Below are positions 43,338 to 51,608 of a stretch of 64,000 nt of DNA, piece after piece (position 1 is the first letter of the stretch; each line of letters starts with the position of its first letter). The notes under the pieces are model-generated. The model was not told the DNA's origin and searched no databases. It saw only the letters and a list, made by a program, of their open reading frames with translations. The position numbers and the translations under genes were made by a program. The stretch is from Jatrophihabitans sp964252635 (lineage in GTDB: Bacteria > Actinomycetota > Actinomycetes > Mycobacteriales > Jatrophihabitantaceae). The stretch spans positions 37,768 to 101,767 of the forward strand of contig NZ_CAXUNP010000012.1 in the NCBI RefSeq assembly GCF_964252635.1, given 5' to 3'.

Positions 43338-46300
43338 GTGCGTGGCGGGGTCAAGGTGTACCGGGGTGCGGCTGCTGCTGCCCGGCACTATGTGGAGGCT
43401 GACCGGGGCCGCGCCGATGACTACTACCTCGCCGAGGGCACCGGAATCGCCGAGCGTTTCCGGACCTCACACGTCGGGCAGGTGACGTGTGAGGTGCCGA
43501 TGACCGGCGACAACTACGAGGCCTGGGTCGCCGGTTTCGACCCGCAAACTGGCGAGCCCAAAGGCCGATTGCGAAATGACGCGAATGCGGTCCGGTTCGT
43601 CGAGGTCGTCGTCAACGGACCGAAAACGTGGTCGCTGGCGGCGGAATTGCACCCGGACATTTCCGCAGCTTATGACGCCGCGCAGGACGCGGCCGCGCAG
43701 CAAATTGTGGCGTGGTTGGCGCAGCACGCGACCACCCGGGTCGGTCCGCGCGGTGCGCAACTACAGGTTCCGGTGACGGAATTGGATGCCGTCACGGTGC
43801 GGCATTACACCTCACGGGCGGGTGATCCGCACCGCCATCTGCACCTACAAATAAACGCCCGGGTGCTCGCTGAGGGGTCGTGGCGGGGGCTGCACACGGT
43901 CGGGGTGCGGGACTCGATCGAGGCCATCAACGGCCTCGGGCACGCCGCGGTGATGACCGACCCGGGCTTCCGGGACGCGCTCGCCGCGCACGGTTTCACC
44001 CTGGACGCGGACACCGGTGAGATCACTCAGCTGGCCGAGTGCGTGGGTCCGTTCAGTGCGCGGGCGGCGCAGATCGGCCGCCACCTCGACACCTACGAGA
44101 CCGCCTGGCGGGCCGCGAACCCCGGCCAGGAACCCGGGCCGGCGCTGCGCCGGAGCTGGGATCGCCGCGCCTGGGCGCAGGCGCGACCGGACAAGGTCGT
44201 GCCCGCCGACGGGCAAGAGTTGACCACGCGATGGGTCGGCGAACTGCACGCGCTTGGCTACCGCCACCAACTGAAACCCGCCGCGGTGGACGCATCACCG
44301 GTCGGCAGAATCGACCGCGATGCCGCGGTCGAGGAAGTGCTGGCGCGGCTCGCGGCACGCCGGTCTGGGTGGAACGCCGCCGACATCCGCGGCCAGGTCG
44401 AGACCCTGATTGGGCGCTCCAACGTGGTGGTCGACCCCGCGGTGCGGGCCGAGCTGGCCGAAGACGTGACCGCCCGCACGCTCGCGGTCTGTGTGCCGTT
44501 GCTGCACCGTAACGGCGTCCCTGAACACATCCGCGCCCTCACCTCCCGGCAGGTTCTCGCGGTCGAGGCCGACCTCACCACCCGCCTCGCAGCCCGCGCC
44601 AACGTGGTCCTGGTTGGGACAGACGGGTCCGCTCCTGAACAACACAACGTTCCCGAGCACGTCCAAGCTGGGCTCGATGCAGGCCAACGGGAGGTGGTCA
44701 CCGCGGTCGTGAGCGGGCGTCGCCTGCTGGTCGTGGAGGGCGCGGCCGGGGCAGGGAAGACCACGATGCTGGCTGCAGCGCGCACCGTGCTGGAGCAGTC
44801 GGGAACGCGGTTGCGGGTCGTGACACCGACGCGGAAAGCGGCGCGGGTGGCGGCCGAGCAGGTCGGCAGCGACGCCTCCTCCGCAGCATGGCTGGCCTAC
44901 CAGCACGGCTACCGATGGGACCAAAACGGTGTCTGGACCCGCCTCGCCGCCGGTGACCTCGACTCCGACGCGGGCGCCGTCTACGTCGGCCCGAAGCCGT
45001 CGGCGGTGCTCGCGGCGGGTGATGTGTTGCTGGTGGACGAGGCCGGGATGCTGGATCAGGACACCGCCCGGGCGGTGTTCACGATCGCCGACGAACACGA
45101 CGCGCGGCTTGTGCTGTTCGGCGATCGGCACCAGCTGCCGGCGGTCGGGCGTGGGGGAGTGCTCGACCTCGCCGCCCGCTGGGCCGGCCCTGACGCGTGC
45201 CTCACCCTGGAGACGGTGCACCGCTTCACTCGCGCCGACACCGACATCGACGGGGTCGAACAGGTCGTGCCGGACGAGCAATACGCGCATCTCAGCCTGG
45301 CCATGCGCACCGGCACCGACCCAGACACCGTCTTTGACGCCCTTCTTAACCGCGGGCAGATCGCCGTCCATGCGACCGAGCCAGAGCGGCTCGCCGCCCT
45401 CGCCACCGATACCGCCGAGGCTCACGCCGCAGGCGGGGCGCCGCTCGTGATCGCGGACACCCATGAGCAGGTCGCCGCGCTCAACCACGCCATCCGCGAC
45501 GCCCTCATCACCATCGGCCAGGTCGACGACACCCGCACCGGCACCATCGCCGGCAGCTCAGTCGGTGTCGGCGACCGGGTGGTGACCCGCCGCAACGACA
45601 CCACCCTCGACGTCGCAAACCGCGACACCTGGACCGTCACCGCCGTGCACCGCGACGGCGCCCTGACCGTCACCGGCGAGCACAGCACCCGCGTCCTGCC
45701 CGCCGACTACGCACGCAAGTTCATTGAGCTCGGCTACGCGACCACCGTGCACGGGGTGCAAGGCGACACCGCCCGCACCGCGCATCTGGTGGTCGGGGAG
45801 CACACCAGTGCGGCGTCGGCCTACGTCGGGATGACCCGCGGCCGCACTGCCAACACCGCCCACCTCGTCGCCGACAACCTCGACGACGCGCGGGAGCAGT
45901 GGCTCGCGGTGTTCGCCCGCGACCGGGCCGACCTCGGCCCCGCCCACGCCGCCGAACTGGCTGCGGCCGAGGCCGCCCGCTACGCCGAACCCCGACCCCT
46001 CGATCACGTCATTGCCGAGCTGCGCGACGCCTGGACGAGGGAACAAGACGCAACCGAACTCATCCGCGACCTCGAGCCCAGGCTGGTGCGGATGGACATG
46101 CTCGCCGCGCTCCGTGCGCACGCGGACGCCGTCCTGCCCGTTCTGGCCGACGCCGACCGGGCGGCCCGCGCCGCCGCTGTGCAAGCTGCGGAGCTGCTAC
46201 GACACACCGAGAACGTTGCCGCGCATGACGTGGAACGACTACGGGAGGCGTTGCTCGACACCTGGGACAACCAGCGAGGCGCCGCCACGGCAGCCGGCGC

Positions 46301-46982
46301 CACCATCACCGCCAAGCCCGCCCGACTCGGCCACCGCCGCGCCCAACAGGCCGCGATCAACGAGGCCCGCGCCGCGCTCGAGCAATGGGCAGACACCTGG
46401 CGCACCTACGTCGACCTGCCCACCGACCTCGACGCGTTGGCCCGCGCCGCCAGCCGGCCCGACAATCGGGCCGCCCTGTGGGAGCAGCTCGACTACCAAG
46501 CACGCCAACACGTTGAACGAGCGCACCCCGAGTACAGCCACGACCGATCTGCTGCCGAGCACGCCCGCGCCGTCGCCACGCAGGCACACACCGCCCACCG
46601 CGACACCGCCCGAGACATCAACCTGCGACTACAGCGCCTCGGCCCAGCCCGACACACCCCCCACCCCTTTGAGGCCGCCGCAGAGCTGCGCCGCGCCCTT
46701 ATCGCTGCGCAAGCCCGACACAACCAGGCACAGACCGACGTCGCCGCGCTGACCAGCGAACCCGCGCTGCGGGCTCGACCCGCAGACCGTGTCATCAACG
46801 AACGCGCCCGCTGGCACCACGACCGAGACGCCGCCCGTGCTGAGGCTGCGCGGCAGCAGGCAGCCGCACGTGCCGCGACCGCCCGAGTCGAAACCCGTGC
46901 AGGCGCCGGCGTCAGCTCGCCAACGCCGCACCATCAACCCCAGCCACGCCAACCAGACCAGGGGCGCGGCTACGGTCGCTGA
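43338..46982 (+). CDS. MobF-family relaxase-helicase (TraA/TrwC type)
   Basis: The 1214-residue protein has an N-terminal TrwC relaxase domain (residues 1-300) with an early Tyr pair in DDYYLAEGTG and the three-His metal motif HRHLHLQINAR near residue 165. The RecD-like helicase follows: Walker A VVEGAAGAGKTTMLAAAR near 465, Walker B VLLVDEAGMLDQD, GDRHQLPAVGRGG, and the C-terminal HGVQGDTARTAHLV and YVGMTRGRT motifs. The last 300 residues are charged and helical. It nicks oriT and unwinds DNA for conjugal transfer. It begins at GTG 43338 and is the largest gene of the element. Confidence 0.92.
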   Translation: MRGGVKVYRGAAAAARHYVEADRGRADDYYLAEGTGIAERFRTSHVGQVTCEVPMTGDNYEAWVAGFDPQTGEPKGRLRNDANAVRFVEVVVNGPKTWSLAAELHPDISAAYDAAQDAAAQQIVAWLAQHATTRVGPRGAQLQVPVTELDAVTVRHYTSRAGDPHRHLHLQINARVLAEGSWRGLHTVGVRDSIEAINGLGHAAVMTDPGFRDALAAHGFTLDADTGEITQLAECVGPFSARAAQIGRHLDTYETAWRAANPGQEPGPALRRSWDRRAWAQARPDKVVPADGQELTTRWVGELHALGYRHQLKPAAVDASPVGRIDRDAAVEEVLARLAARRSGWNAADIRGQVETLIGRSNVVVDPAVRAELAEDVTARTLAVCVPLLHRNGVPEHIRALTSRQVLAVEADLTTRLAARANVVLVGTDGSAPEQHNVPEHVQAGLDAGQREVVTAVVSGRRLLVVEGAAGAGKTTMLAAARTVLEQSGTRLRVVTPTRKAARVAAEQVGSDASSAAWLAYQHGYRWDQNGVWTRLAAGDLDSDAGAVYVGPKPSAVLAAGDVLLVDEAGMLDQDTARAVFTIADEHDARLVLFGDRHQLPAVGRGGVLDLAARWAGPDACLTLETVHRFTRADTDIDGVEQVVPDEQYAHLSLAMRTGTDPDTVFDALLNRGQIAVHATEPERLAALATDTAEAHAAGGAPLVIADTHEQVAALNHAIRDALITIGQVDDTRTGTIAGSSVGVGDRVVTRRNDTTLDVANRDTWTVTAVHRDGALTVTGEHSTRVLPADYARKFIELGYATTVHGVQGDTARTAHLVVGEHTSAASAYVGMTRGRTANTAHLVADNLDDAREQWLAVFARDRADLGPAHAAELAAAEAARYAEPRPLDHVIAELRDAWTREQDATELIRDLEPRLVRMDMLAALRAHADAVLPVLADADRAARAAAVQAAELLRHTENVAAHDVERLREALLDTWDNQRGAATAAGATITAKPARLGHRRAQQAAINEARAALEQWADTWRTYVDLPTDLDALARAASRPDNRAALWEQLDYQARQHVERAHPEYSHDRSAAEHARAVATQAHTAHRDTARDINLRLQRLGPARHTPHPFEAAAELRRALIAAQARHNQAQTDVAALTSEPALRARPADRVINERARWHHDRDAARAEAARQQAAARAATARVETRAGAGVSSPTPHHQPQPRQPDQGRGYGR

Positions 46983-47361
46983 CCGACCCACCGGGCTTGA
47001 CCGACGGCCGCGCCGAAAAGGTCAAAGAAAGTTGCCGGCCGGTGACAGCAAACGACGTCCGTTTGCACCTGTTCGTTGTGTGAGGCCACCGCAAACACCG
47101 CAGACCGGCCTGCCGGCACCCATTCCGCCGGCGCGGCCCTGCAACCAACAACTTCGCGGCTCGGTGTCACTTTCCGAACTCGCCCCCGCACGTAGATCGG
47201 TAGAAGCAGCCCACGACAGCAGGAAGGAGCCCGCCACGATCAGGCCACCCCCACCCCGACCATCACAAACCGATAACAAAACCGTCCCCGACTTCCGGTC
47301 AGGGTCCAAAAAAGCGCCCTACCCCGGTGAAGACAACCCACCCACCAACAAGGAGCAGACC
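46983..47361. other. 379-bp gap between relaxase and excisionase; possible operator
   Basis: An open frame continues from inside the relaxase into the excisionase frame but reads as Pro/Arg-rich low-complexity sequence without a start, so I do not call it. GCAAACG (47048-47054) and CGTTTGC (47060-47066) form a perfect 7-bp inverted repeat with a 5-base spacer, a candidate control site for the excision genes. Confidence 0.4.
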
Positions 47362-47610
47362 ATGACCAGCAACCACCACACCGACGTCCGCGCCCATGCG
47401 AACCCCGGCAGCAACCGAGAGCAAGACCAGAAACTGCTCACCATCGTCGAAGCCGCCGACATCGTCCGCGCACCTGTCGCCACCCTGCGCTACTGGCGAC
47501 ACCTCGGCACCGGACCCCGCAGCTTCCGCCTCGGCCGACGCGTCCTCTACCGCTACGACGACCTCATCACCTGGATCAACGACCAACACGACGGCCCACA
47601 CGCCGCCTAA
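47362..47610 (+). CDS. Excisionase-like helix-turn-helix protein
   Basis: From ATG 47362, preceded by AAGGAG, the product has 82 residues. Its core LTIVEAADIVRAPVATLRYW then GTGPRSFRLGRRVLYRYDDL is the MerR-like/AlpA excisionase fold in which the helix-turn-helix is followed by a wing. It lies 59 bases upstream of the integrase in the same direction. It likely directs excision and may repress or activate integrase expression. Confidence 0.82.
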   Translation: MTSNHHTDVRAHANPGSNREQDQKLLTIVEAADIVRAPVATLRYWRHLGTGPRSFRLGRRVLYRYDDLITWINDQHDGPHAA

Positions 47611-47669
47611 CCCCGGCCAAGCCGTCACCAGCCGGACGTACCCTGCTGCCACTCGAGAAAGAGGGACCC

Positions 47670-48743
47670 ATGGCTAGCATCGCGAAACGAGACGACGGCC
47701 GCTGGCGAGCTCGGTATCGGGACGACGCCGGCAAGGAGCACGCTCAGCACTTCACCCGCAAGGTCGACGCCCAGCGTTGGCTCGACAGTGTCGCTTCCTC
47801 GCAGCTGCGCGGCGACTACGTCGATCCCAAGCTCGCAAAGGCCACGGTGAACGCCTGGTGCGAGACCTGGCTGGCCGGTTACCGGTCACGTCGCCCTCGC
47901 ACCGTTCGTCAGGCCGAGGTGCACCTGAAACTGATCTGTCGAGAATTCGGACCAGTGCCGCTGTCGGCGTTGAGACCGTCGAACGTCAGAGCCTGGACGG
48001 CAAAACTCAAAGCCGAAGGGCGAGCGGACTCCTACGTGTATGCCCTGCATTCGCGTCTGTCGCAGATCATGAGCGACGCGGTGCACGACGGGGTTATCGC
48101 ACGCAACCCCTGCTCACGGCGCACGTCGCCCAGAACAGGTTCGCAACGGCCATACGTCGCGACTACCGAGCAGATCTGGGCGCTGCACGACGCCGTGCCG
48201 CCAGCAATGTCAGCATCCATATTGCTCGGAGCCTTCGTTGGGCTACGACTCGCTGAGGTGGCAGCGCTACGCGTCAGCGACGTCGACTTCATGCGTGGGG
48301 TGGTCACCCCCGCCATCCAATGGCCGGCAAACCCGCTGAAGTCCGAGACCAGCCGTACCGCGGTACCGATTCCCAATGATCTCGCGCTGCTGCTGGCCGA
48401 GTGCTGGAAAGGCAATCTGGCTCGCGGTTTCGTGCTCGACGAATACGCCAACCCGGCCAACCCGTGGACCATCCAGCGCGGCATGCGCGATGCGCGCGCC
48501 AAGGTCCGCGGCCTGCCGCCGGAGTTCCGGTTTCAGGATCTGCGGCATTACTTCGCCAGTCTGCTCATCGCCGACGGCCTGGACGTCAAGGTCGTCCAGG
48601 CGCGGCTGCGCCACGCCAGCGCCAAGACCACGCTCGACGTCTACGGCCACCTCTGGCCGGACCGTGACGAGGTCTCCAGGGCCGCGGTGTCGGCCGCGAT
48701 CGCGGCACGGCCGCAGATTTCTTGCGGACTTTTTGCGGACTAG
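47670..48743 (+). CDS. Tyrosine integrase
   Basis: The 357-residue recombinase has an N-terminal arm-binding domain (MASIAKRDDGRWRARYRDDA), a SAM-like core-binding domain (residues 60-150) and the catalytic domain with Arg in GAFVGLRLAEVAAL, box II RFQDLRHYFASLL, HASAKTTLDVYGH and Tyr342-like in DVYGHLW. The usual HxxR histidine of box II is Gln here (QDLR), a tolerated variant. The last codons lie inside the paired TTGCGGACT arm motif. The gene ends 67 bases before the attR core in glnA. It integrates the element by recombination at the glnA 3' end. Confidence 0.92.
   Translation: MASIAKRDDGRWRARYRDDAGKEHAQHFTRKVDAQRWLDSVASSQLRGDYVDPKLAKATVNAWCETWLAGYRSRRPRTVRQAEVHLKLICREFGPVPLSALRPSNVRAWTAKLKAEGRADSYVYALHSRLSQIMSDAVHDGVIARNPCSRRTSPRTGSQRPYVATTEQIWALHDAVPPAMSASILLGAFVGLRLAEVAALRVSDVDFMRGVVTPAIQWPANPLKSETSRTAVPIPNDLALLLAECWKGNLARGFVLDEYANPANPWTIQRGMRDARAKVRGLPPEFRFQDLRHYFASLLIADGLDVKVVQARLRHASAKTTLDVYGHLWPDRDEVSRAAVSAAIAARPQISCGLFAD
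48719..48741. repeat. Right copy of the paired TTGCGGACT arm-site motif
   Basis: The same 23 bases as 35144-35166 overlap the final codons and stop region of the integrase gene (encoding SCGLFAD). Same orientation as the left copy. The two copies flank attP in the excised circle, as expected for integrase arm sites. Confidence 0.7.
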
Positions 48744-48770
48744 CGGATGATTCAGACCTCCGCGGACGAC

Positions 48771-48832
48771 TGGAGGCCCCAGAATCCAGGGCCTCCAGCG
48801 TCGAACAGGTCTAGATGTTGTAGTACAGGTCG
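48771..48832. repeat. attR: glnA 3' end with element-borne terminator variant
   Basis: This is the right copy of the 62-bp repeat. The identical core is 48808-48832 and contains the glnA stop (complement of 48811-48813). To its left, 48772-48796 is a terminator hairpin GGAGGCCC/GGGCCTCC with an 8-bp stem, weaker than the 11-bp stem in attL because of two base changes. Since all four mismatches lie left of the core, crossover was within the core, and this terminator came with the element. Confidence 0.85.
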
Positions 48833-50235
48833 AACTCGTACGGGTGCGGACGCAGGCGGACCGGGTCGATCTCGTTCACGCGCTTGTAGCTGATCCACGC
48901 CTGGATGAGGTCTTCGGTGAAGACTCCGCCCTCGGTCAGGTACTCGTGGTCCTCCTCGAGCCGGTCGATGACCGCACCGAGCGAGCCCGGCACCTGCGGG
49001 ATCGACGCGGCCTCGTCCGGCGGCAGCTCGTAGAGGTCCTTGTCGACGGGGGCCGGCGGCTCGATCTTGTTGCGGATGCCGTCGATGCCGGCCATGACCA
49101 TCGCCGAGAACGCGAGGTAGGGGTTGCACGACGGGTCCGGGACCCGGTACTCGATGCGCTTGGCCTTGGGGTTGGTGCCCGTGATGGGCACCCGGATGCA
49201 GGCCGAGCGGTTGCCGGCGGAGTAGACCAGATTGACCGGCGCCTCGTACCCGGGCACCAACCGGTGGTAGCTGTTGACGGTGGGGTTGGTGAAAGCCAGT
49301 GCCGACGGGGCGTGCTTGAGCAGGCCGCCGACGTACCACCGCGCGGTGTCGGACAGGCCGGCGTACCCGGTCTCGTCGTAGAACAGCGGCTCGCCGTCCT
49401 TCCACAGCGACTGGTGGCAGTGCATGCCCGAGCCGTTGTCACCGAACAGCGGCTTCGGCATGAACGTGGCCGACTTGCCGTTGCGCCACGCCACGTTCTT
49501 GACGATGTACTTGAACAGAAGGATCTCGTCGGCGGCGTGGGTCAGCGTGTTGAACTTGTAGTTGATCTCGGCCTGACCGCCGGTGCCGACCTCGTGGTGG
49601 GCGCGCTCGAGGTCCAGCCCCGCGGCCATCAGTTCGTGGCTGATCTCGTCGCGCAGGTCGGCGAAGTGGTCGTAGGGGGACACCGGGAAGTACCCGCCCT
49701 TGACGTTCGTCTTGTAGCCGAGGTTGCCGCCGTCTTCCTTGCGGCCGGTGTTCCAGTAACCCTCTTCGGAATCGATCTCGTAGAACGAGCCGTTCATCTT
49801 GGTCTCGAACCGGATGTCGTCGAAGACGTAGAACTCGGCCTCGGGACCGAAGTACACGGTGTCGGCGATGCCGGTGGACTTCAGGTACTCCTCGGCCTTC
49901 GTCGCGACCTGACGGGGGTCGCGGTCGTACTTCTCGCCGGTGCGCGGCTCGTAGATCGAGTGATTGATGTTCAGCGTCTTGCGGGCCCGGAACGGATCGA
50001 CGTAGGCCGTCGTCGGGTCCGGGATCAGCTTGAGGTCGGACTTGTCGATCGAGGCGAAGCCGCGGATGGAGGAGCCGTCGAACATCTGGCCCTCCGTGAA
50101 CGACTCCTCCGAGAAGTTGGACGCCGGCACGTTGAAGTGCTGCTGCACGCCCGGGAGGTCGGTGAACCGGATATCGATGAACTCGACGCCCTCGTTCTTG
50201 ATGTAGGCCAAGACCTCTTCTGAGTTACTGAACAT
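48811..50235 (-). CDS. glnA: Glutamine synthetase, type I
   Basis: The 474-residue enzyme converts glutamate, ammonia and ATP to glutamine. Visible motifs are DGSSIRGF near residue 53, FGPEAEFYVFDD, YFPVSPYDHFADLRDEI, the ammonia/glutamate loop NGSGMHCHQSLWKDG, ATP-binding and NRSACIRVP. The adenylylation site is Tyr in DKDLYELPPDEA. The gene remains intact although the mobile element is inserted just after its stop. An upstream GlnR-like site is likely to control it under nitrogen limitation. Confidence 0.97.
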   Translation of the reverse strand: MFSNSEEVLAYIKNEGVEFIDIRFTDLPGVQQHFNVPASNFSEESFTEGQMFDGSSIRGFASIDKSDLKLIPDPTTAYVDPFRARKTLNINHSIYEPRTGEKYDRDPRQVATKAEEYLKSTGIADTVYFGPEAEFYVFDDIRFETKMNGSFYEIDSEEGYWNTGRKEDGGNLGYKTNVKGGYFPVSPYDHFADLRDEISHELMAAGLDLERAHHEVGTGGQAEINYKFNTLTHAADEILLFKYIVKNVAWRNGKSATFMPKPLFGDNGSGMHCHQSLWKDGEPLFYDETGYAGLSDTARWYVGGLLKHAPSALAFTNPTVNSYHRLVPGYEAPVNLVYSAGNRSACIRVPITGTNPKAKRIEYRVPDPSCNPYLAFSAMVMAGIDGIRNKIEPPAPVDKDLYELPPDEAASIPQVPGSLGAVIDRLEEDHEYLTEGGVFTEDLIQAWISYKRVNEIDPVRLRPHPYEFDLYYNI

Positions 50236-50269
50236 CCGTCCTCCGTTGGGCGCCGTGTCGAACTGCGAA

Positions 50270-50322
50270 ACTATCGCGTCCGCAGTTGCTGGTAGGTGTC
50301 CCGATTGTTGCCGCCATGTTTC
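50270..50322 (-). promoter_or_regulatory. glnA promoter with GlnR-box-like pattern
   Basis: Read on the glnA strand, GAAAC-N6-GCAAC-N6-GACAC spans 50322 to 50296 with exact 6-base spacing. It approximates the alternating GTnAC/GAAAC half-sites of actinobacterial GlnR boxes, with one or two deviations per half-site. A GATAGT -10-like element lies downstream (50275-50270). Start of glnA is 35 bases further. Confidence 0.45.
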
Positions 50323-50355
50323 GGGGCTGCCCTCTCAGCCGCTCCACGGCCCGTG

Positions 50356-50778
50356 TCAGGACCGGACGACGGCGGTGTCGGTGAGCCGGTCCTGCAGGCC
50401 CCGCCCGTCGCGATCGAAGACCAGTGCGGGAACGAGCAGGAAGAGCAGCACGGTGCGCACGAGCGCACGCCAGGGATCGACGGCGGCGGTGCGGTCGACC
50501 CGGATCACGCGCAGGCTGAACAGGTACATCCCGACGGTGCGGCCGGCGAGCAGGATGCCCACCAGGTAGTCGACGGCGAGCGGAATCAGGCTCCACGAGC
50601 CGGGCAGCTTGTCGACGAACGTGCTGCCACGGCCCCGCACGAACAACGAGGCCACCAGCGTGGAGGCGATCGTGTCCACCACGAACGCTCCGAGCCGGGG
50701 GCCGAAGCTGGTCAGCGAACCGGACCCGGACGCCGGCAGGCCGAGCTTCTCGCCGCGGTAGGCCTGCGGGGTCGTCAT
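50356..50778 (-). CDS. RDD family membrane protein
   Basis: The 140-residue protein has GPRLGAFVVDTIASTLVASL with the Arg of the RDD motif, GRTVGMYLFSLRVIRVDRTA and three membrane segments ending in VPALVFDRDGRGLQDRLTDT, which holds the two Asp residues. RDD proteins are small membrane proteins of unclear function, often encoded beside glnA in actinobacteria. It lies just upstream of glnA in the same direction, and the DUF4191 gene precedes it after five bases. Confidence 0.87.
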   Translation of the reverse strand: MTTPQAYRGEKLGLPASGSGSLTSFGPRLGAFVVDTIASTLVASLFVRGRGSTFVDKLPGSWSLIPLAVDYLVGILLAGRTVGMYLFSLRVIRVDRTAAVDPWRALVRTVLLFLLVPALVFDRDGRGLQDRLTDTAVVRS

Positions 50779-50783
50779 CGCAG

Positions 50784-51545
50784 TCAGGAGCGACGGCGGA
50801 CGGTGCGCTGGACGTTACGCATCTTGGCGCCCGCGGGCATCGGACCCTGGGGGAGCGGCGACTTGGCGCCCCCGAGGGCGGACAGTCGCTTCTCAAGGGT
50901 GCGGACCTGGTCCTTGCTCAGGTTGGTGGGCAGTTTGAGCAGGTAGCGGTTCAGCTTCGACAGCCGGACCTCGTCGCCCTCGGAGCCGATGATGATGTCG
51001 TAGATGGGGGTGTCGCCGACGACCCGGGCGGTCCGCTTCTTCTCCTGTGCGAGCAGGCCCCGCACGCGGTGCGGAGCGCCCTCGCCGACCAGGACCACCC
51101 CGGGCCGGCCCACGAGACGGTGCACCGCATCGAGCTGGGTGGTGCCGGCTACGGCCTGGGTGAGCCGCCAGTCGCCCCGCAACTGCTGCTGCAGCATGTA
51201 GCCGGCGGCGCCGGCCTGCCCTTCGGCCTGGGAGAACATCGACGCCTGCGCCCGCCGGGAGAACACGAGCATGGCGACGAAGATGCCGATCAGCAGCGCC
51301 AGGACGATCGGGATCCAGGGGGAACCGGTGATGAGGTAGGCCACCACGAAGACCACGGCAGCGGTGACGACGAAGCTGCCGATCAGGTAGAGCAGGAACT
51401 TCGGGTCGCTCTGCCGGGTCAGGGTGAAGGCCTGCTTGAGGTTGCTCCAGGTCTCGCGGCGCTTCGCCCGTTTGGCCCCCCGCAGGGCGGCCTTGTCGGC
51501 GCGTGACAGCTTCGCGGGTTTGCCCGCCCCGGCAGATTTGGCCAT
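50784..51545 (-). CDS. DUF4191 family membrane protein
   Basis: The 253-residue protein has a basic N-terminus (KRAKRRETWSNLKQAFTLTR) and two transmembrane helices near residues 52-95 (FLLYLIGSFVVTAAVVFVVA, PIVLALLIGIFVAMLVFSRR). A soluble C-terminal domain (GRPGVVLVGEGAPHRVRGLL, DEVRLSKLNRYLLKLPTNLS) completes it. This matches DUF4191, a conserved actinobacterial family found near glnA and lipA/lipB. ATG 51543-51545 is preceded by no other good start. Role unknown. Confidence 0.85.
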   Translation of the reverse strand: MAKSAGAGKPAKLSRADKAALRGAKRAKRRETWSNLKQAFTLTRQSDPKFLLYLIGSFVVTAAVVFVVAYLITGSPWIPIVLALLIGIFVAMLVFSRRAQASMFSQAEGQAGAAGYMLQQQLRGDWRLTQAVAGTTQLDAVHRLVGRPGVVLVGEGAPHRVRGLLAQEKKRTARVVGDTPIYDIIIGSEGDEVRLSKLNRYLLKLPTNLSKDQVRTLEKRLSALGGAKSPLPQGPMPAGAKMRNVQRTVRRRS

Positions 51546-51608
51546 AGTGCCCAGGATAGTTGCGCCGCCGCCCGACCGGGTGCGGCGGGTGCCGTCGAAA
51601 TGGACCTC

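Larger units (their letters stand above)
35016..48832. mobile_element. Integrative mobilizable element inserted at the glnA 3' end
   Basis: A direct repeat of the glnA 3' end bounds about 13.8 kb. At the right end are a tyrosine integrase, an excisionase-like gene and a MobF relaxase-helicase, all pointing to the glnA side. Both ends carry the same double TTGCGGACT motif inside the att core. Cargo includes regulators, a formaldehyde dehydrogenase-like enzyme, hydrolases and small proteins. Several gaps are less GC-rich than the chromosome (around 35.05-35.27, 37.2-37.45 and 43.1-43.35 kb). No FtsK/TcpA, VirB4 or replication-initiator gene is seen, so I call it mobilizable. Confidence 0.88.

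Noticed and set aside
46789..47361. N-terminal extension of the excisionase into the relaxase gene
   Set aside because: Extension is Pro/Arg-rich and overlaps the relaxase; a perfect AAGGAG-ATG start is present at 47362.
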